Origin: JAAELZ01 sp965237995
GTDB lineage: Bacteria > Pseudomonadota > Gammaproteobacteria > Arenicellales > Poriferihabitantaceae
NCBI GenBank assembly: GCA_965237995.1
Contig: CBDEGO010000003.1
Location: 682,001 to 746,000 of the forward strand
Direction: 5' to 3'
Length of the DNA: 64,000 nucleotides
In this document: in pieces, positions 36,072 through 45,840 of the stretch
How positions within the stretch are numbered: the stretch's first letter is position 1
Layout of the letters: every line of letters starts with the position of its first letter
Program-made: the position numbers and the translations under genes
The notes under the pieces: generated by a model
The model's input: only the letters and a program-made list of their open reading frames with translations
Database searches by the model: none
What the model was told of the DNA's origin: nothing

Positions 36072-38762
36072 TTATAAGCAGATCACTACTACGGTGCCAA
36101 TTTGGGTCTTTACAGGAATGCACAAATCACCATCTTCTACTTCTTCTACTTCACACGCATCGCCTACTCCATTTGAGTCTCCGTCTTCCTGCAATGGATT
36201 TGCTACGGTAGGGCAATTATCAGCTTCATCAAGAACATTGTCGTTATCGTCGTCTACGTCGCTAACGTTACATTGCCCATCGCTATCTGAGTCAAGCCCG
36301 TCGTTGTTAACGTCATTATCGCTTAATGGGCCGAAGCCGTCGACACCTTGACTACAGTCATCACAAAGATCATCGTCATCATCCGAACAAATTTTCGGAT
36401 CTAGTTCGTCTAAATCAATTGAATTGAACACGCCATCGTTGTCTATGTCAGCATCACAGCTATCGCCCTGCTCATCTCCGTCAGTATTTAATTGGCCAGG
36501 GTTTGAATCACTGGGGCAGTTATCACCGCCAACTAAAGTAAATCCGCTCGGCAAGCTACCTACACAGATGCTACTAGATTGTCCTGTACCGAAGCCATCA
36601 GAATCTGAATCTGTATACGCATCTACTTGCTGCCACAGACTATCGTCAAGTGGGGCACAGTCTTCCGTGTCACTTAGGGCATCATTGTCATCATTGTTAT
36701 CACAGGCGTTACCCTGAGAATCGTCATCGGTATTGAGCTGGTCTGCGTTAGATATTGCCGGACAGTTATCTCCAGAAACAACTGAATATCCTGACTCAAT
36801 TGAAGCACCCGAACAAATCTCGATAAAGGCACCTGCACCTATCCCATCATTATCTTGATCGAGCGCGCCATTCAAAAGTTGCCATTTATCGCTATCTAAT
36901 GGTAAACAATCGGGGCCATCAAGTACTAAGTCGTTATCATCATCTGTGTCGCAAACATCACCAAACTGATCATTATCGAAGTTGAGCTGGTTTGGGTTAT
37001 AGTCTGTGGGGCAATTATCTGATACATCTAGAATAGAGTCACCGTCACTATCTTCCGCCGACAAACACACGTTAAAGTTTTCTTTAGGTGCATTTCGTGC
37101 ATATGTATCGGTACTCGGTTCATCATCAACTGATAACGATATTTGATTATTGATATTAGCACCGGCATACGTCAATATTGTTTGTTGAAGAGGAGAATCG
37201 TTTTCGAACATTTGGAGCTCGACCCCGCTACACCCATCAGGCAAAGTAAAGCTAAATAGCTCGTAGGGTTGACCACTTACAAATTGACCCGCCACACCTT
37301 CATTTAATGAGCCTGGACTCATGACAAATTGCACTATATCGTAGCCTCCTAGCTCAGCGGGATCTCGATCAATTATTTCTCCCCATTGCTCAGCAGAAAC
37401 TCCGCTTCGCGTCCATGTGCCACCAAGCGAATAATTTTCGAACTCTATAGTAGTGCCTGCACTGACTAAGAACGTGAAAACTGCCGTGCTCCCATTTACA
37501 TTTGAAGAAGTAAAATCAGGATAAACTACTGCGGTAACCTTTGTCGAGGCCGTCTCAGCAACATCTTCAGCTATCAATCCGTATTCTACCCTCGGCGAAC
37601 ACACGTCAAAATTTTCTTCGGGTGCATTTCCTGCGTATGTGTCGGTACTCGGTTCATCGTCAACTGATATCGATATTTGATTATTAATATTAGCGCCGGC
37701 ATACGTAAATACCGTTGCTTGAAGAGGAGAATCGTTTTCGAACATTTGGAGATTAGTTTCGCTACATCCATCGGGCAAGGTAAAACTAAATAGCTCGTAG
37801 GGTTGACCTGCTACGAATTGACCTGCCACGCCTACATTTAACGTACCTGGACTCATGACAAATTGCACTATGTCGTAGCCTCTTAGTTCAGCGGGATCTC
37901 GTCCAAGTGTAGTTGCCCATTCGGCAGCGGAAATTCCGTCACGTGTCCATGTACCACCAAGCGCATAATTTTCTTCCACAATAGCAGTACCTGCACTGAC
38001 TAAGAACGTGAAAACTGCCGTGCTACCATTTACATCTGAAGAAGTAAAGTCAGGATAAACTACTGCGGTAACTTTTTTTTTAGAGGTCTCCCCAGCAACA
38101 TCTTCAATTATCAATCCGTATTCTGCCCTCGGCGAACACACGTCAAAATTTTCTTCGGGTGCATTTCCTGCGTATTTGTCAGTACTCGGTTTATCATCGA
38201 CTGACAAAGCTATTTGATTATTAATATTAGCGCCGGCATACGTAAATACCGTTGCTTGAAGAGGAGAATCGTTTTCGAACATTTGGAGATTAGTTTCGCT
38301 ACATCCATCGGGCAAGGTAAAACTAAATAGCTCGTAGGGTTGACCTGCTACGAATTGACCTGCCACGCCTACATTTAACGTACCTGGACTCATGACAAAT
38401 TGCACTATGTCGTAGCCTCTTAGTTCAGCGGGATCTCGTCCAAGTGTAGTTGCCCATTCGGCAGCGGAAATTCCGTCACGTGTCCATGTACCACCAAGCG
38501 CATAATTTTCTTCCACAATAGCAGTACCTGCACTGACTAAGAACGTGAAAACTGCCGTGCTACCATTTACATTTGAAGAAGTAAAATTAGGATAAGCTAC
38601 TGCGGTAACCTTTTTCGAAGCCGTCTCAGCAACATCTTCAGCTACCAATCCATATTCAATTTCATTACCAGCAGCGTGGACAGCTTGTCCGAACCCAGCA
38701 ACAAACATAAAAATCGCAAATAGCGATAGGAAACTAACGCGGGAATATTTAATGTATGACAT
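36072..38762 (-). CDS. Large secreted protein: triple 178-residue repeat plus thrombospondin type 3 repeats
   Basis: From the ATG at 38762 the protein has 896 residues; an upstream in-frame start at 38813 is less likely. A Sec signal (SFLSLFAIFMFVAGFGQAVHAAG) is followed by three tandem copies of a module of about 178 residues, each starting EYGL and containing FTFLVSAGT, GYDIVQFVMSPG and YELFSFTLPDGCS. Next come acidic repeats of the thrombospondin type 3 kind (DSDGDSILDVSDNCP, DTDDDNDLVLDG and others), which bind calcium. The C-terminus is short, with no visible sorting signal. Copies 1 and 2 are nearly identical in DNA. A surface or matrix role is inferred from architecture and the nearby glycan genes. 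Confidence 0.85.
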   Translation of the reverse strand: MSYIKYSRVSFLSLFAIFMFVAGFGQAVHAAGNEIEYGLVAEDVAETASKKVTAVAYPNFTSSNVNGSTAVFTFLVSAGTAIVEENYALGGTWTRDGISAAEWATTLGRDPAELRGYDIVQFVMSPGTLNVGVAGQFVAGQPYELFSFTLPDGCSETNLQMFENDSPLQATVFTYAGANINNQIALSVDDKPSTDKYAGNAPEENFDVCSPRAEYGLIIEDVAGETSKKKVTAVVYPDFTSSDVNGSTAVFTFLVSAGTAIVEENYALGGTWTRDGISAAEWATTLGRDPAELRGYDIVQFVMSPGTLNVGVAGQFVAGQPYELFSFTLPDGCSETNLQMFENDSPLQATVFTYAGANINNQISISVDDEPSTDTYAGNAPEENFDVCSPRVEYGLIAEDVAETASTKVTAVVYPDFTSSNVNGSTAVFTFLVSAGTTIEFENYSLGGTWTRSGVSAEQWGEIIDRDPAELGGYDIVQFVMSPGSLNEGVAGQFVSGQPYELFSFTLPDGCSGVELQMFENDSPLQQTILTYAGANINNQISLSVDDEPSTDTYARNAPKENFNVCLSAEDSDGDSILDVSDNCPTDYNPNQLNFDNDQFGDVCDTDDDNDLVLDGPDCLPLDSDKWQLLNGALDQDNDGIGAGAFIEICSGASIESGYSVVSGDNCPAISNADQLNTDDDSQGNACDNNDDNDALSDTEDCAPLDDSLWQQVDAYTDSDSDGFGTGQSSSICVGSLPSGFTLVGGDNCPSDSNPGQLNTDGDEQGDSCDADIDNDGVFNSIDLDELDPKICSDDDDDLCDDCSQGVDGFGPLSDNDVNNDGLDSDSDGQCNVSDVDDDNDNVLDEADNCPTVANPLQEDGDSNGVGDACEVEEVEDGDLCIPVKTQIGTVVVICL
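37053..38657 (-). repeat. Three tandem about 534-bp coding repeats
   Basis: The units lie at 38124-38657, 37587-38123 and 37053-37586 on the minus strand, encoding 178, 179 and 178 residues. Units 1 and 2 share long identical DNA runs, including synonymous sites. Unit 3 differs at many codons (for example GGYDIV for RGYDIV, and EFENYSLGG for VEENYALGG). This pattern points to a recent duplication or gene conversion between units 1 and 2. Confidence 0.9.
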
Positions 38763-39325
38763 TTTTTGACGGTAACATCCGATAACTTCTATATTTGTGC
38801 TCGCACAATTCACTACATTTAAAGCGAGAACACGCCCAATTTATTTAATAAACGCAATTATACACTATAACAACCATTAATCAATTTTAAATGCCTTCTA
38901 TCTGTCAAAAGCCATGCTATAACGGATAGAAACTGCCCACATTACTAAAATCTGTCATCAGATCACTATTACCCAACTCAATCGCGTACGATGTGACGGG
39001 TGTTTGATGCAAATTAGCGTGTATATTAGTTATATGTGAATCATTTCTATGGTTATTTAGTATTACTCAAAACCTAAATAAAGTATATCTTGCGCATATT
39101 TACGCTTCAAATGTAACAACTTACAGGCACTGAATCCAAGTTATTATTGCAATACTACTACTTTGTGAGCACTATTAATAATCACAAATTCATCACAATT
39201 TAATAACAAATAGCCTTCAACATATTTTGCTCCATACTGATTATCAGTTTTTGTCTCAAATAAACTACTATCAAAACCAAATAGGACCATCCATACTCTA
39301 ATCTCAAGATTTAAACAACTCGACT
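38763..39325. other. AT-rich intergenic region
   Basis: About 560 very AT-rich bases separate the divergent repeat-protein and oxidoreductase genes. It must carry both promoters. No coding frame, RNA gene or clear repeat was found. Confidence 0.5.
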
Positions 39326-40417
39326 ATGCTCTCAAATATCACTATGCACGCCGTCAACCTGACCGGTCACGGCGGCCTTGAAACCCTCGAATATAAAACG
39401 GATGTAGTCGCACCTATTGCACTTAAAGGCGAGGTATTGATCCAAGTCAAAGCAGCAGGTATTAATAATACCGACATCAATACCCGCACAGCTTGGTATT
39501 CTAAATCAGTGATTACCGCCACTGAAGCCGGCGGCGAAGGCGGCTTTGATTCTGCAAGTGATGCTGACGGCAGCTGGTCTGGCACGCCATTAACATTTCC
39601 CAGAATTCAAGGGGCAGATTGTTGCGGAATCATTGTATCGGTTGGGGAAGGCGTTAATTCGAACAGAATTGGCCAACGGATTTTGGTGCGAACAATGCAA
39701 GAGGACCTGAACACGGACAAACCGTTTTACACTACAACCCTAGGCTCAGAAATGGATGGGGCATTTGCACAATACTGTAAAGCACTGTCGTCGCAGACCT
39801 ATGCAGTTAATTGCGATTGGACTGACGCAGAGTTGGCCTCCATACCTTGTGCTTATTCAACCGCAGAAAATTTACTTCATCGCGTCAAACTGGGGAAAGA
39901 ACGCGTTTTAATTACGGGAGCATCTGGCGGAGTGGGCTCAGCAGCCGTGCAGCTAGCTAAACGGCGCGGCGCTGAAGTTGTTGCCATATCAAGCGAAGCT
40001 AAATTTGACGACGTAGCCGCGTTAGGCGCAGATACATTGATTGATCGAAACGCAGACCTTGTCGCTGAACTTGGCAGCGACTCCATTGACGTCGTTATCG
40101 ATCTAGTTGCGGGCTCTGCTTGGCCACAATTATTAGAATTATTAAAACGTGGTGGTCGCTACGCCACCGCAGGGGCCATCGCTGGACCTATTGTAGAATT
40201 AGATGTGAGGACACTATACTTAAAAGACCTTAGTCTTATTGGCTGCACTTACCAGGAAGCCGTCGTGTTTGAAAACTTAATCTCCTATATCGAGCGCGGT
40301 GAAATAAAGCCCGTCGTCGCGAAAACTTATCCGCTTGAAGATATCGCGATCGCCCAGCAAGACTTCTTGGATAAACAGTTCACCGGAAAGCTAGTCCTCA
40401 TCCCTCCTGCGATATAA
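39326..40417 (+). CDS. Zinc-independent MDR oxidoreductase (quinone oxidoreductase-like)
   Basis: This is a medium-chain dehydrogenase/reductase of 363 residues. The N-terminal GroES-like domain has IQVKAAGINNTDINTR, where the position that is a zinc cysteine in alcohol dehydrogenases is not cysteine. It continues with QGADCCGIIVSVGEGV. The Rossmann domain shows VLITGASGGVGSAAVQLAK and VVIDLVAGSAWPQLLELL. NAD(P)H-dependent reduction of a quinone or enone is the family role; the substrate is unknown. It lies 5 bases before the enolase-type gene, so the two are one operon. Confidence 0.88.
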   Translation: MLSNITMHAVNLTGHGGLETLEYKTDVVAPIALKGEVLIQVKAAGINNTDINTRTAWYSKSVITATEAGGEGGFDSASDADGSWSGTPLTFPRIQGADCCGIIVSVGEGVNSNRIGQRILVRTMQEDLNTDKPFYTTTLGSEMDGAFAQYCKALSSQTYAVNCDWTDAELASIPCAYSTAENLLHRVKLGKERVLITGASGGVGSAAVQLAKRRGAEVVAISSEAKFDDVAALGADTLIDRNADLVAELGSDSIDVVIDLVAGSAWPQLLELLKRGGRYATAGAIAGPIVELDVRTLYLKDLSLIGCTYQEAVVFENLISYIERGEIKPVVAKTYPLEDIAIAQQDFLDKQFTGKLVLIPPAI

Positions 40418-40422
40418 GCACC

Positions 40423-41544
40423 ATGGAAATTGCTGCAGTCGATGTCTACCAAATCGACTTACCTTATTCTGGCGGAACATACACTTTATCAGGCGGCAGA
40501 GCATATACCAGTTTCGATGCCACACTCGTTCGAATTACCACAGACTGCGGCATCACTGGCTTTGGAGAATCCACCCCCTTTGGGCCGAGTTATATCGCCG
40601 CCCACGCGTTGGGGGTACGAGCCGGAATAGCTGAAATCGCACCGCAACTATTAGGCCAAGACCCTCGTTCAAGTGACCGCATTTATGAACGGATGAATGA
40701 TGCTTTACTGGGTCATTTACATGCGAAAACTGCCTTAGATATTGCTTGTTGGGACATTTTTGGAAAATCTGCTGAACTACCTGTTCACCAGTTGCTTGGC
40801 GGTAGCACAGCAGAGCGCATGCCCGTCATTTCGTCTATTTATGCAGGCCAGCCAGATGATATGCGACAACGCGTTCAAGCCCATCGAGAATCAGGCTACC
40901 GTGGTCATTCAATTAAAATCGGCGCAAGCGAAGTTGAAGGAGGCGCAAAGTTAGATGCCGACAGAATTCAAGCCTCACTGGCAGATGCTAAGTACGGCGA
41001 ATACTTTATTGTAGACGCTAACGGGGGGTTAAGCGTCGAACACGCTTTGCGCTTAATCCGGCTGTTACCTAGAAACCTCGACGTCGTTCTGGAAGCGCCC
41101 TGTTCAACCTACAAAGAACACTTGGCATTGCGTAACCGCTGCTCAATACCGCTTATTTGCGACGAACTAGCAACTGACACCGCAAGCGTACTACAGATTG
41201 TGGCCGACCGAGCGGCAGATGGCATTGGCCTTAAAATATCGAAAGCGGGCGGATTAACGCAAGCTAAGCGCCAGCGCGACATTTGCGTTACCGCTGGCCT
41301 GACCATGAGCGTGCAAGACACTGTTGGTTCTGAACTAGCCTTTGCAGGCATACTCCATTTAGCGCAAACCGTTCCTTCAAAATGGCTGCGCTGCTTACTA
41401 GATACCAGAGATATGGTGAGCATAAGCACTGGCCAACTAGACGCCCGCATTGAACATGGTGGCGTGGTCGCGCCAAATGCCCCAGGCTTAGGCTTTACTG
41501 CAAATATGGATGTGCTTGGCGCGCCAGTCGCACACTATAGCTAA
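40423..41544 (+). CDS. Enolase-superfamily enzyme (MLE subgroup, hydroxyproline dehydratase/epimerase-like)
   Basis: This is a 373-residue mandelate racemase/muconate lactonising type enzyme. The capping domain reads DVYQIDLPYSGGTYTLSGGR, and the barrel holds HSIKIG (catalytic lysine region), the metal ligands in VDANGG, LEAPC and CDELAT, then LKISKAGGLTQAKRQRDIC and VQDTVGSE. The ends GLGFTANMDVLGAPVAHYS and YIAAHALGVRAGIAEIAPQLLG resemble cis-3-hydroxyproline dehydratase and hydroxyproline-betaine epimerase. The exact substrate remains inference. It follows the MDR gene by 5 bases. Confidence 0.85.
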   Translation: MEIAAVDVYQIDLPYSGGTYTLSGGRAYTSFDATLVRITTDCGITGFGESTPFGPSYIAAHALGVRAGIAEIAPQLLGQDPRSSDRIYERMNDALLGHLHAKTALDIACWDIFGKSAELPVHQLLGGSTAERMPVISSIYAGQPDDMRQRVQAHRESGYRGHSIKIGASEVEGGAKLDADRIQASLADAKYGEYFIVDANGGLSVEHALRLIRLLPRNLDVVLEAPCSTYKEHLALRNRCSIPLICDELATDTASVLQIVADRAADGIGLKISKAGGLTQAKRQRDICVTAGLTMSVQDTVGSELAFAGILHLAQTVPSKWLRCLLDTRDMVSISTGQLDARIEHGGVVAPNAPGLGFTANMDVLGAPVAHYS

Positions 41545-41559
41545 GCTCGCCTGCATTAG

Positions 41560-42762
41560 ATGATTGTAGAGTTATCGCAAAGCCAAGCAAGGAAATTAGT
41601 TCTTCATAGCCAAGGTTTACCGCCCAAAGCCGCCAAGGGAGGCGCGTTAGAGGCAACCCTTGCTGCCCTCACTAACATTAATTACGTTCAGATTGACACT
41701 ATTTCTGTGATTCAACGCGCGCATCACCACACTCTATGGAATCGCAACCCAAGATATAAAACAACGCATATCGATAAACTACTCGAAGACAAATCCCTTT
41801 TTGAATACTGGTCTCATGCGGCGGCTTACCTACCGATGCGAGATTTTCGTTTCAGCCTGCCACGTAAAATGGCCATTAAGTCACAACAACAAGATCATTG
41901 GTACGAGCGAGATCATAAACGGATGAAGGCTATTTTCGATAAGATACGTATCGAAGGGCCAATGATGGCAAAAGACTTCGACGCCGGTGGCGAAAAAACA
42001 GGGGAGTGGCATAGCAAGCCCGCAAAACGTGCATTAGAATATTTATTTATGCAAGGCGATTTGATGGTCGGTCGCCGGCATAATTTTCATAAAGTGTATG
42101 ACTTAACCGAACGAGTCCTGCCCAGCACCGTAGATACCTGTACCCCAAACCCACAGGAATACCACGACCACCTCATTAAACGCTTTCTCGCCGCAAATGG
42201 ACTTGGCACCGAAAAAGAAATGCGCTATCTGCTCAAGAACATGGCAGGTAAACTCAAACCTCGTCTAGATGAACTAACCGAACACGGCGATTTAATCCAA
42301 TGCAAAGTAGGCTCTGTGCAATACTATGCCTTACCCGCGTCATTACAATTATTGAATCGCCCGCTAAACCGGCAACAGCTGAAAATTTTATCTCCCTTTG
42401 ATAATTTATTGATACAGCGCAAACGCATGCAACAACTATTTCAGTTTGACTACCAAATTGAATGCTACGTTCCTGCGAAGAAACGCCAACACGGGTACTT
42501 TTGCTTGCCTCTATTATGGAACGGCAACTTGCTGGGAAGACTTGATTGCAAAGCGCACCGAGATACGAAAGTGTTGCAAATTCACTCTCTGCATTTAGAT
42601 AACACCCCCAAAAAGCTAGATCACTTTTGTGAAGCGCTACTTAAAGAGTTGAAACAGTTCACACGTTTTAATGGCTGCAACCAAATAGATGTAAAAGGGA
42701 TTCGCGGCTTTAAACTCGACAACACCCCGCTTGCCTCTCTTAGCGCTGAATATCCCGTCTAA
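41560..42762 (+). CDS. YcaQ/AlkX-like winged-helix DNA glycosylase family protein
   Basis: This is a 400-residue protein of the HTH_42/YcaQ family. In characterised members (YcaQ/AlkX, AlkZ) tandem winged helices open interstrand crosslinks as monofunctional glycosylases. The family catalytic Q-x-D motif is visible in NYVQIDTISVIQRAHHHTLWNR, near residue 45, and the following FEYWSHAAAYLP block is conserved. It begins 15 bases after the enolase gene and is likely in the same transcript. Its presence in a metabolic operon is odd; it may be an unrelated hitchhiker. Confidence 0.88.
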   Translation: MIVELSQSQARKLVLHSQGLPPKAAKGGALEATLAALTNINYVQIDTISVIQRAHHHTLWNRNPRYKTTHIDKLLEDKSLFEYWSHAAAYLPMRDFRFSLPRKMAIKSQQQDHWYERDHKRMKAIFDKIRIEGPMMAKDFDAGGEKTGEWHSKPAKRALEYLFMQGDLMVGRRHNFHKVYDLTERVLPSTVDTCTPNPQEYHDHLIKRFLAANGLGTEKEMRYLLKNMAGKLKPRLDELTEHGDLIQCKVGSVQYYALPASLQLLNRPLNRQQLKILSPFDNLLIQRKRMQQLFQFDYQIECYVPAKKRQHGYFCLPLLWNGNLLGRLDCKAHRDTKVLQIHSLHLDNTPKKLDHFCEALLKELKQFTRFNGCNQIDVKGIRGFKLDNTPLASLSAEYPV

Positions 42763-42811
42763 ATCGCTAATTTACGCAAACAAGCCGTTTGCTTGCCTAT
42801 TAGCAAGGCAC

Positions 42812-43705
42812 TTAGGCTTTAACGTGTTTCTCACGATAAAAAATATACAAGCCGCTCAACACGATCAGCGCTGCACCCACAAACACCCACCTATCGGGCA
42901 AATCATTAAATATGAAATAACCAGACAAGGTGCTCCAAATTAACGTGGAATAACTTAACGGGGAAACAACCGAAGCAGGCGCAATACTAAACGCACGAAT
43001 AAAGCACAAGTGCCCAACGCTCCCAGCAAACCCGAGAAAGATAAATAACGCCCAATGCACGATCGATTCAGTACTTTGCCAATAGTACGGTAGCAACAAA
43101 CTAGTCACCACCGCTCCTGCAAGCCCAGTATAGAGAAGTGACGTCATCGGCCCATCGTGCACCCGCGCTTGCCGCGTGGCTATTTGATAAAACGCGTGGC
43201 TCAACGCCGCCAACAAAACGAGTAATAGCCCGAAGCTAAAATTAAGTGATCCCGGCCGAGTAATAATCAGTGCGCCGATCAAGCCAATCAACACGCCAAC
43301 CCAGCGACGCGGGCCAATTTTTTCGTTCAGCAAAGGAATAGCTAACACCGTTACCAGTATTGGCGCCAAAAACATAATGGTCGATGCAGTGGCAAGCTGG
43401 ATTCGGTCAATTCCCGCAAAAAACAATGCCGTGGTCACCAACATAGTCAACGAACGCACACTTTGAATTTTCCAATTATTGCTCACAATACGACTACGCA
43501 TCTGTGGCCCCATCATCAGCAGCACGAATAACACGTGGAAGAAAAACCGCGCCCACACCACCTGGATAACAGGATAAGTCTGCATTAGATATTTAGCAGC
43601 TGTATCCAATGCGACAAACCAAAACATGGCAAACAGCATCCACGCAATCCCTGCTGGCACGTTCTCTGTCATGTTGATAGCGTAATTTTTCGAGGAGGAA
43701 GCCAT
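42812..43705 (-). CDS. EamA-family DMT transporter
   Basis: This is a 297-residue inner-membrane protein with ten predicted helices in two EamA repeats (about 15-150 and 160-290). Recognisable pieces are FWFVALDTAAKYLMQTYPVIQVVWARF in repeat 1 and ALSHAFYQIATRQ plus ASVVSPLSYSTLIWSTLSGYFIFND in repeat 2. The family exports or imports small metabolites; the substrate is not decidable. It lies 10 bases downstream of the nitrilase-like gene on the same strand, forming a minus-strand operon with the M24 gene. Confidence 0.9.
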   Translation of the reverse strand: MASSSKNYAINMTENVPAGIAWMLFAMFWFVALDTAAKYLMQTYPVIQVVWARFFFHVLFVLLMMGPQMRSRIVSNNWKIQSVRSLTMLVTTALFFAGIDRIQLATASTIMFLAPILVTVLAIPLLNEKIGPRRWVGVLIGLIGALIITRPGSLNFSFGLLLVLLAALSHAFYQIATRQARVHDGPMTSLLYTGLAGAVVTSLLLPYYWQSTESIVHWALFIFLGFAGSVGHLCFIRAFSIAPASVVSPLSYSTLIWSTLSGYFIFNDLPDRWVFVGAALIVLSGLYIFYREKHVKA

Positions 43706-43715
43706 GATTAACCGA

Positions 43716-44489
43716 TCAGACTAGACGCCTGCTAAGTTTATTCGCCCCATCTAAATAAGGCAGCCTTTGTTGCGCAACAGTGACGGCCTCAGCATCGATC
43801 TGTGCTGCAATAACTTGTTCCGCTGCGTCAGCGCTAACCTCTTCACCGCTTGGCGACACGATACAACTCCCCCCGAAATAACTGATTCCATGTTCCTCGC
43901 CAGCGTGATTTGCGTATAAAAGCCACACGCCATTTTCAAAGGCCCGAGTTGGCATCATCTGTTTCGCAACCGAGCCCCAATTTGCCGCCAGGGCGGTTGG
44001 TACGATCACCACTTGCGCTCCAGCTTGCGCTACTGCGCGAACACTTTCGGGGTATTCGGCGTCGTAGCAAATCAGTAATGCACAGCGAAAGCCATTTAAA
44101 TCAAACAAAGTCAAACCCTTGCCTGTTTCAAAGTAACTGGACTCAAACCCAGGCGGAATAATCAATTTACGATGGTTCGCGATCAATTGTCCGCGCTTAT
44201 CTATACATGCTGCTGAGTTATAAATGGTTCCATTAGCTGATGACTCAGGATATCCATAAACGATCGAACACGCATATTCTTGAGCTAAATTGGACAGCGC
44301 ACTGTAATAGCGCCCATCAGGCAATTGCGCCAACTCGCGTAAGTCTTCGCCAACGTTATAACCAGAAGCGAATAATTCGGGACACACAAGCAAGTCAAAG
44401 CTGCCTTTATATATGACCTCGCGCAGGCCTAACAGGCGCTCGTCAAAAGTTTTATACGCCCCATCTGATTGAAAAATGGCTGCTTTCAT
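43716..44489 (-). CDS. Carbon-nitrogen hydrolase (nitrilase superfamily amidase)
   Basis: This is a 257-residue amidase with the full Glu-Lys-Cys set: E38 in LLVCPELFASGYN, K108 in ANHRKLIIPP and C141 in ALLICYDAEYPESVR. Length and motifs fit the aliphatic amidase/N-carbamyl hydrolase branches, so it would hydrolyse a small amide or carbamyl compound. It lies between a DMT transporter and an M24-type gene on one strand, 14 bases after the latter. A role in degrading a nitrogenous compound is inferred. Confidence 0.9.
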   Translation of the reverse strand: MKAAIFQSDGAYKTFDERLLGLREVIYKGSFDLLVCPELFASGYNVGEDLRELAQLPDGRYYSALSNLAQEYACSIVYGYPESSANGTIYNSAACIDKRGQLIANHRKLIIPPGFESSYFETGKGLTLFDLNGFRCALLICYDAEYPESVRAVAQAGAQVVIVPTALAANWGSVAKQMMPTRAFENGVWLLYANHAGEEHGISYFGGSCIVSPSGEEVSADAAEQVIAAQIDAEAVTVAQQRLPYLDGANKLSRRLV

Positions 44490-44503
44490 CTCTGAGTAAA
44501 CGC

Positions 44504-45678
44504 TTAACGATTAACCATCAGTATTTCACGCCGGTAGTTGGTCAGGTAATCTGCCCCTGTTTCCGTCACTACAATTGAATCCCCAATGCGTCCGCCAAGC
44601 CGACCATCAACAGAGATCCCACCATCAACCGCGAATGTCATACCCGGTTGAAGTATGGTTTTATCGCCCTCTTTTAACTCTGGCGATTCTAAATAAGCCA
44701 TGCCGATTGAGCGGCCCGTACGATATCCGGTTTCATAGCCACGCTCTGCATAAATTTCGTTAGCGGCGTGGGCAATCGATTCTGCGGTGACACCTGGCTT
44801 AATGGCCTCAATCGCTGCTTGCTGTGCGTCAATTGCTGCTTGTTGAACGTCTGCACCTTCATCTGAAATTTCTTTAATAAAGAACATTCGATCAAAGCCT
44901 AATTTGTACTGCTTAAATTGCGCCATATTGCAAAAGCAGAAATAAACCGGGTCTCCCTTAGCCAAGGGTTTTACGCTGGCCCGCCGATGCACCATCGACG
45001 TATCTGAGCCCGATTGCATAATTTGCAAATTGTGAATCATTGGCGAGATAAACGCTTCCCACCCTTTATCCGTCAAAAAATTTGCAGCGCTACGCGTGTC
45101 CCCGCATTAATGACCGCTAATGCAGCTTCATATTCCGGCGCACCTTCAGCTAAGGCGCCCTCTGCCGCTTGCATCATATCAGCTGCAATCTGGCCAGCTT
45201 GACGCATTACCGCAATCTCTTGCGCCGACTTAATCATGCGCATCTGGCCGAGGAGTAGAGAGATATTTTCTAATGCCATTCCCGGCATACGCTCGTCAAA
45301 CCAATTACGCACAATCGGTGGTAATGCCCCGCTCTCTACGCCAAGCCGAGCTTTAGCAAGCGCTGGAGATAATCGCCCAAGTGCTTTTTCTAAGACGTTC
45401 TCCCAACGGTTTTCGCCCATGTCTTCCCAGGTCATCACATCTTCGACCCAAGTCATTGCAGACACCATTTCACTTTCCATAAACGGCGTTATCACAATCG
45501 GCGCTGCTTGGGGGCCCATCAATAAAAACGTGGGCCGGCCAAATTCGACCGACAAATAGCCCCAAAAACCAGCTAAGTAAGCGATTGAGCTTTCATCAGT
45601 AATAATGGCGACATCGATATTGGCTTCCTTCAAACGAGTTTGAAATTCTGCAGTACGGCTGCGAGCTTGATCTAGCAT
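44504..45678 (-). pseudogene. M24-family (creatinase/prolidase-like) protein, split by a frameshift
   Basis: The N-terminal part (45678-45073, ending at TGA) covers the creatinase N domain, for example DESSIAYLAGFWGYLSVEFGRP, and MRMIKSAQEIAVMRQAG. The C-terminal part (45076-44504) continues the family one frame over, from LTDKGWEAFISPMIHN to GGRIGDSIVVTETG. The junction is a run of six A (T on the coding strand) at 45075-45080; one extra T would join the frames. In the C-terminal domain, M24 metal ligands are replaced (FCFCNMAQFK, RTGRSIGMAYL), so even the joined protein may be a non-metal enzyme like creatinase. It could be an error, a recoding site or true decay. Confidence 0.75.
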
Positions 45679-45840
45679 AGGCGGATTTATTTAAAATAGT
45701 TGAATATTGGTTAGCCATTGACGCAGACGAACACTTCGTTCGCATGCTCAATTAAACACAACGCAATTGTGGTCTTCAACTTTGATAGAATCAATCTAAA
45801 GTTGTTCCCTTTCGTAAACTCATTTTTGGTCGTAATTACT

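Noticed and set aside
36072..37050. Possible phage tail or cadherin-type repeat
   Set aside because: The acidic DxDxDG pattern with NCP motifs fits thrombospondin type 3 repeats better.
45718..45840. N-terminal 41-residue extension of upp
   Set aside because: The family N-terminus begins at the ATG at 45841; the extension reads through the promoter region.
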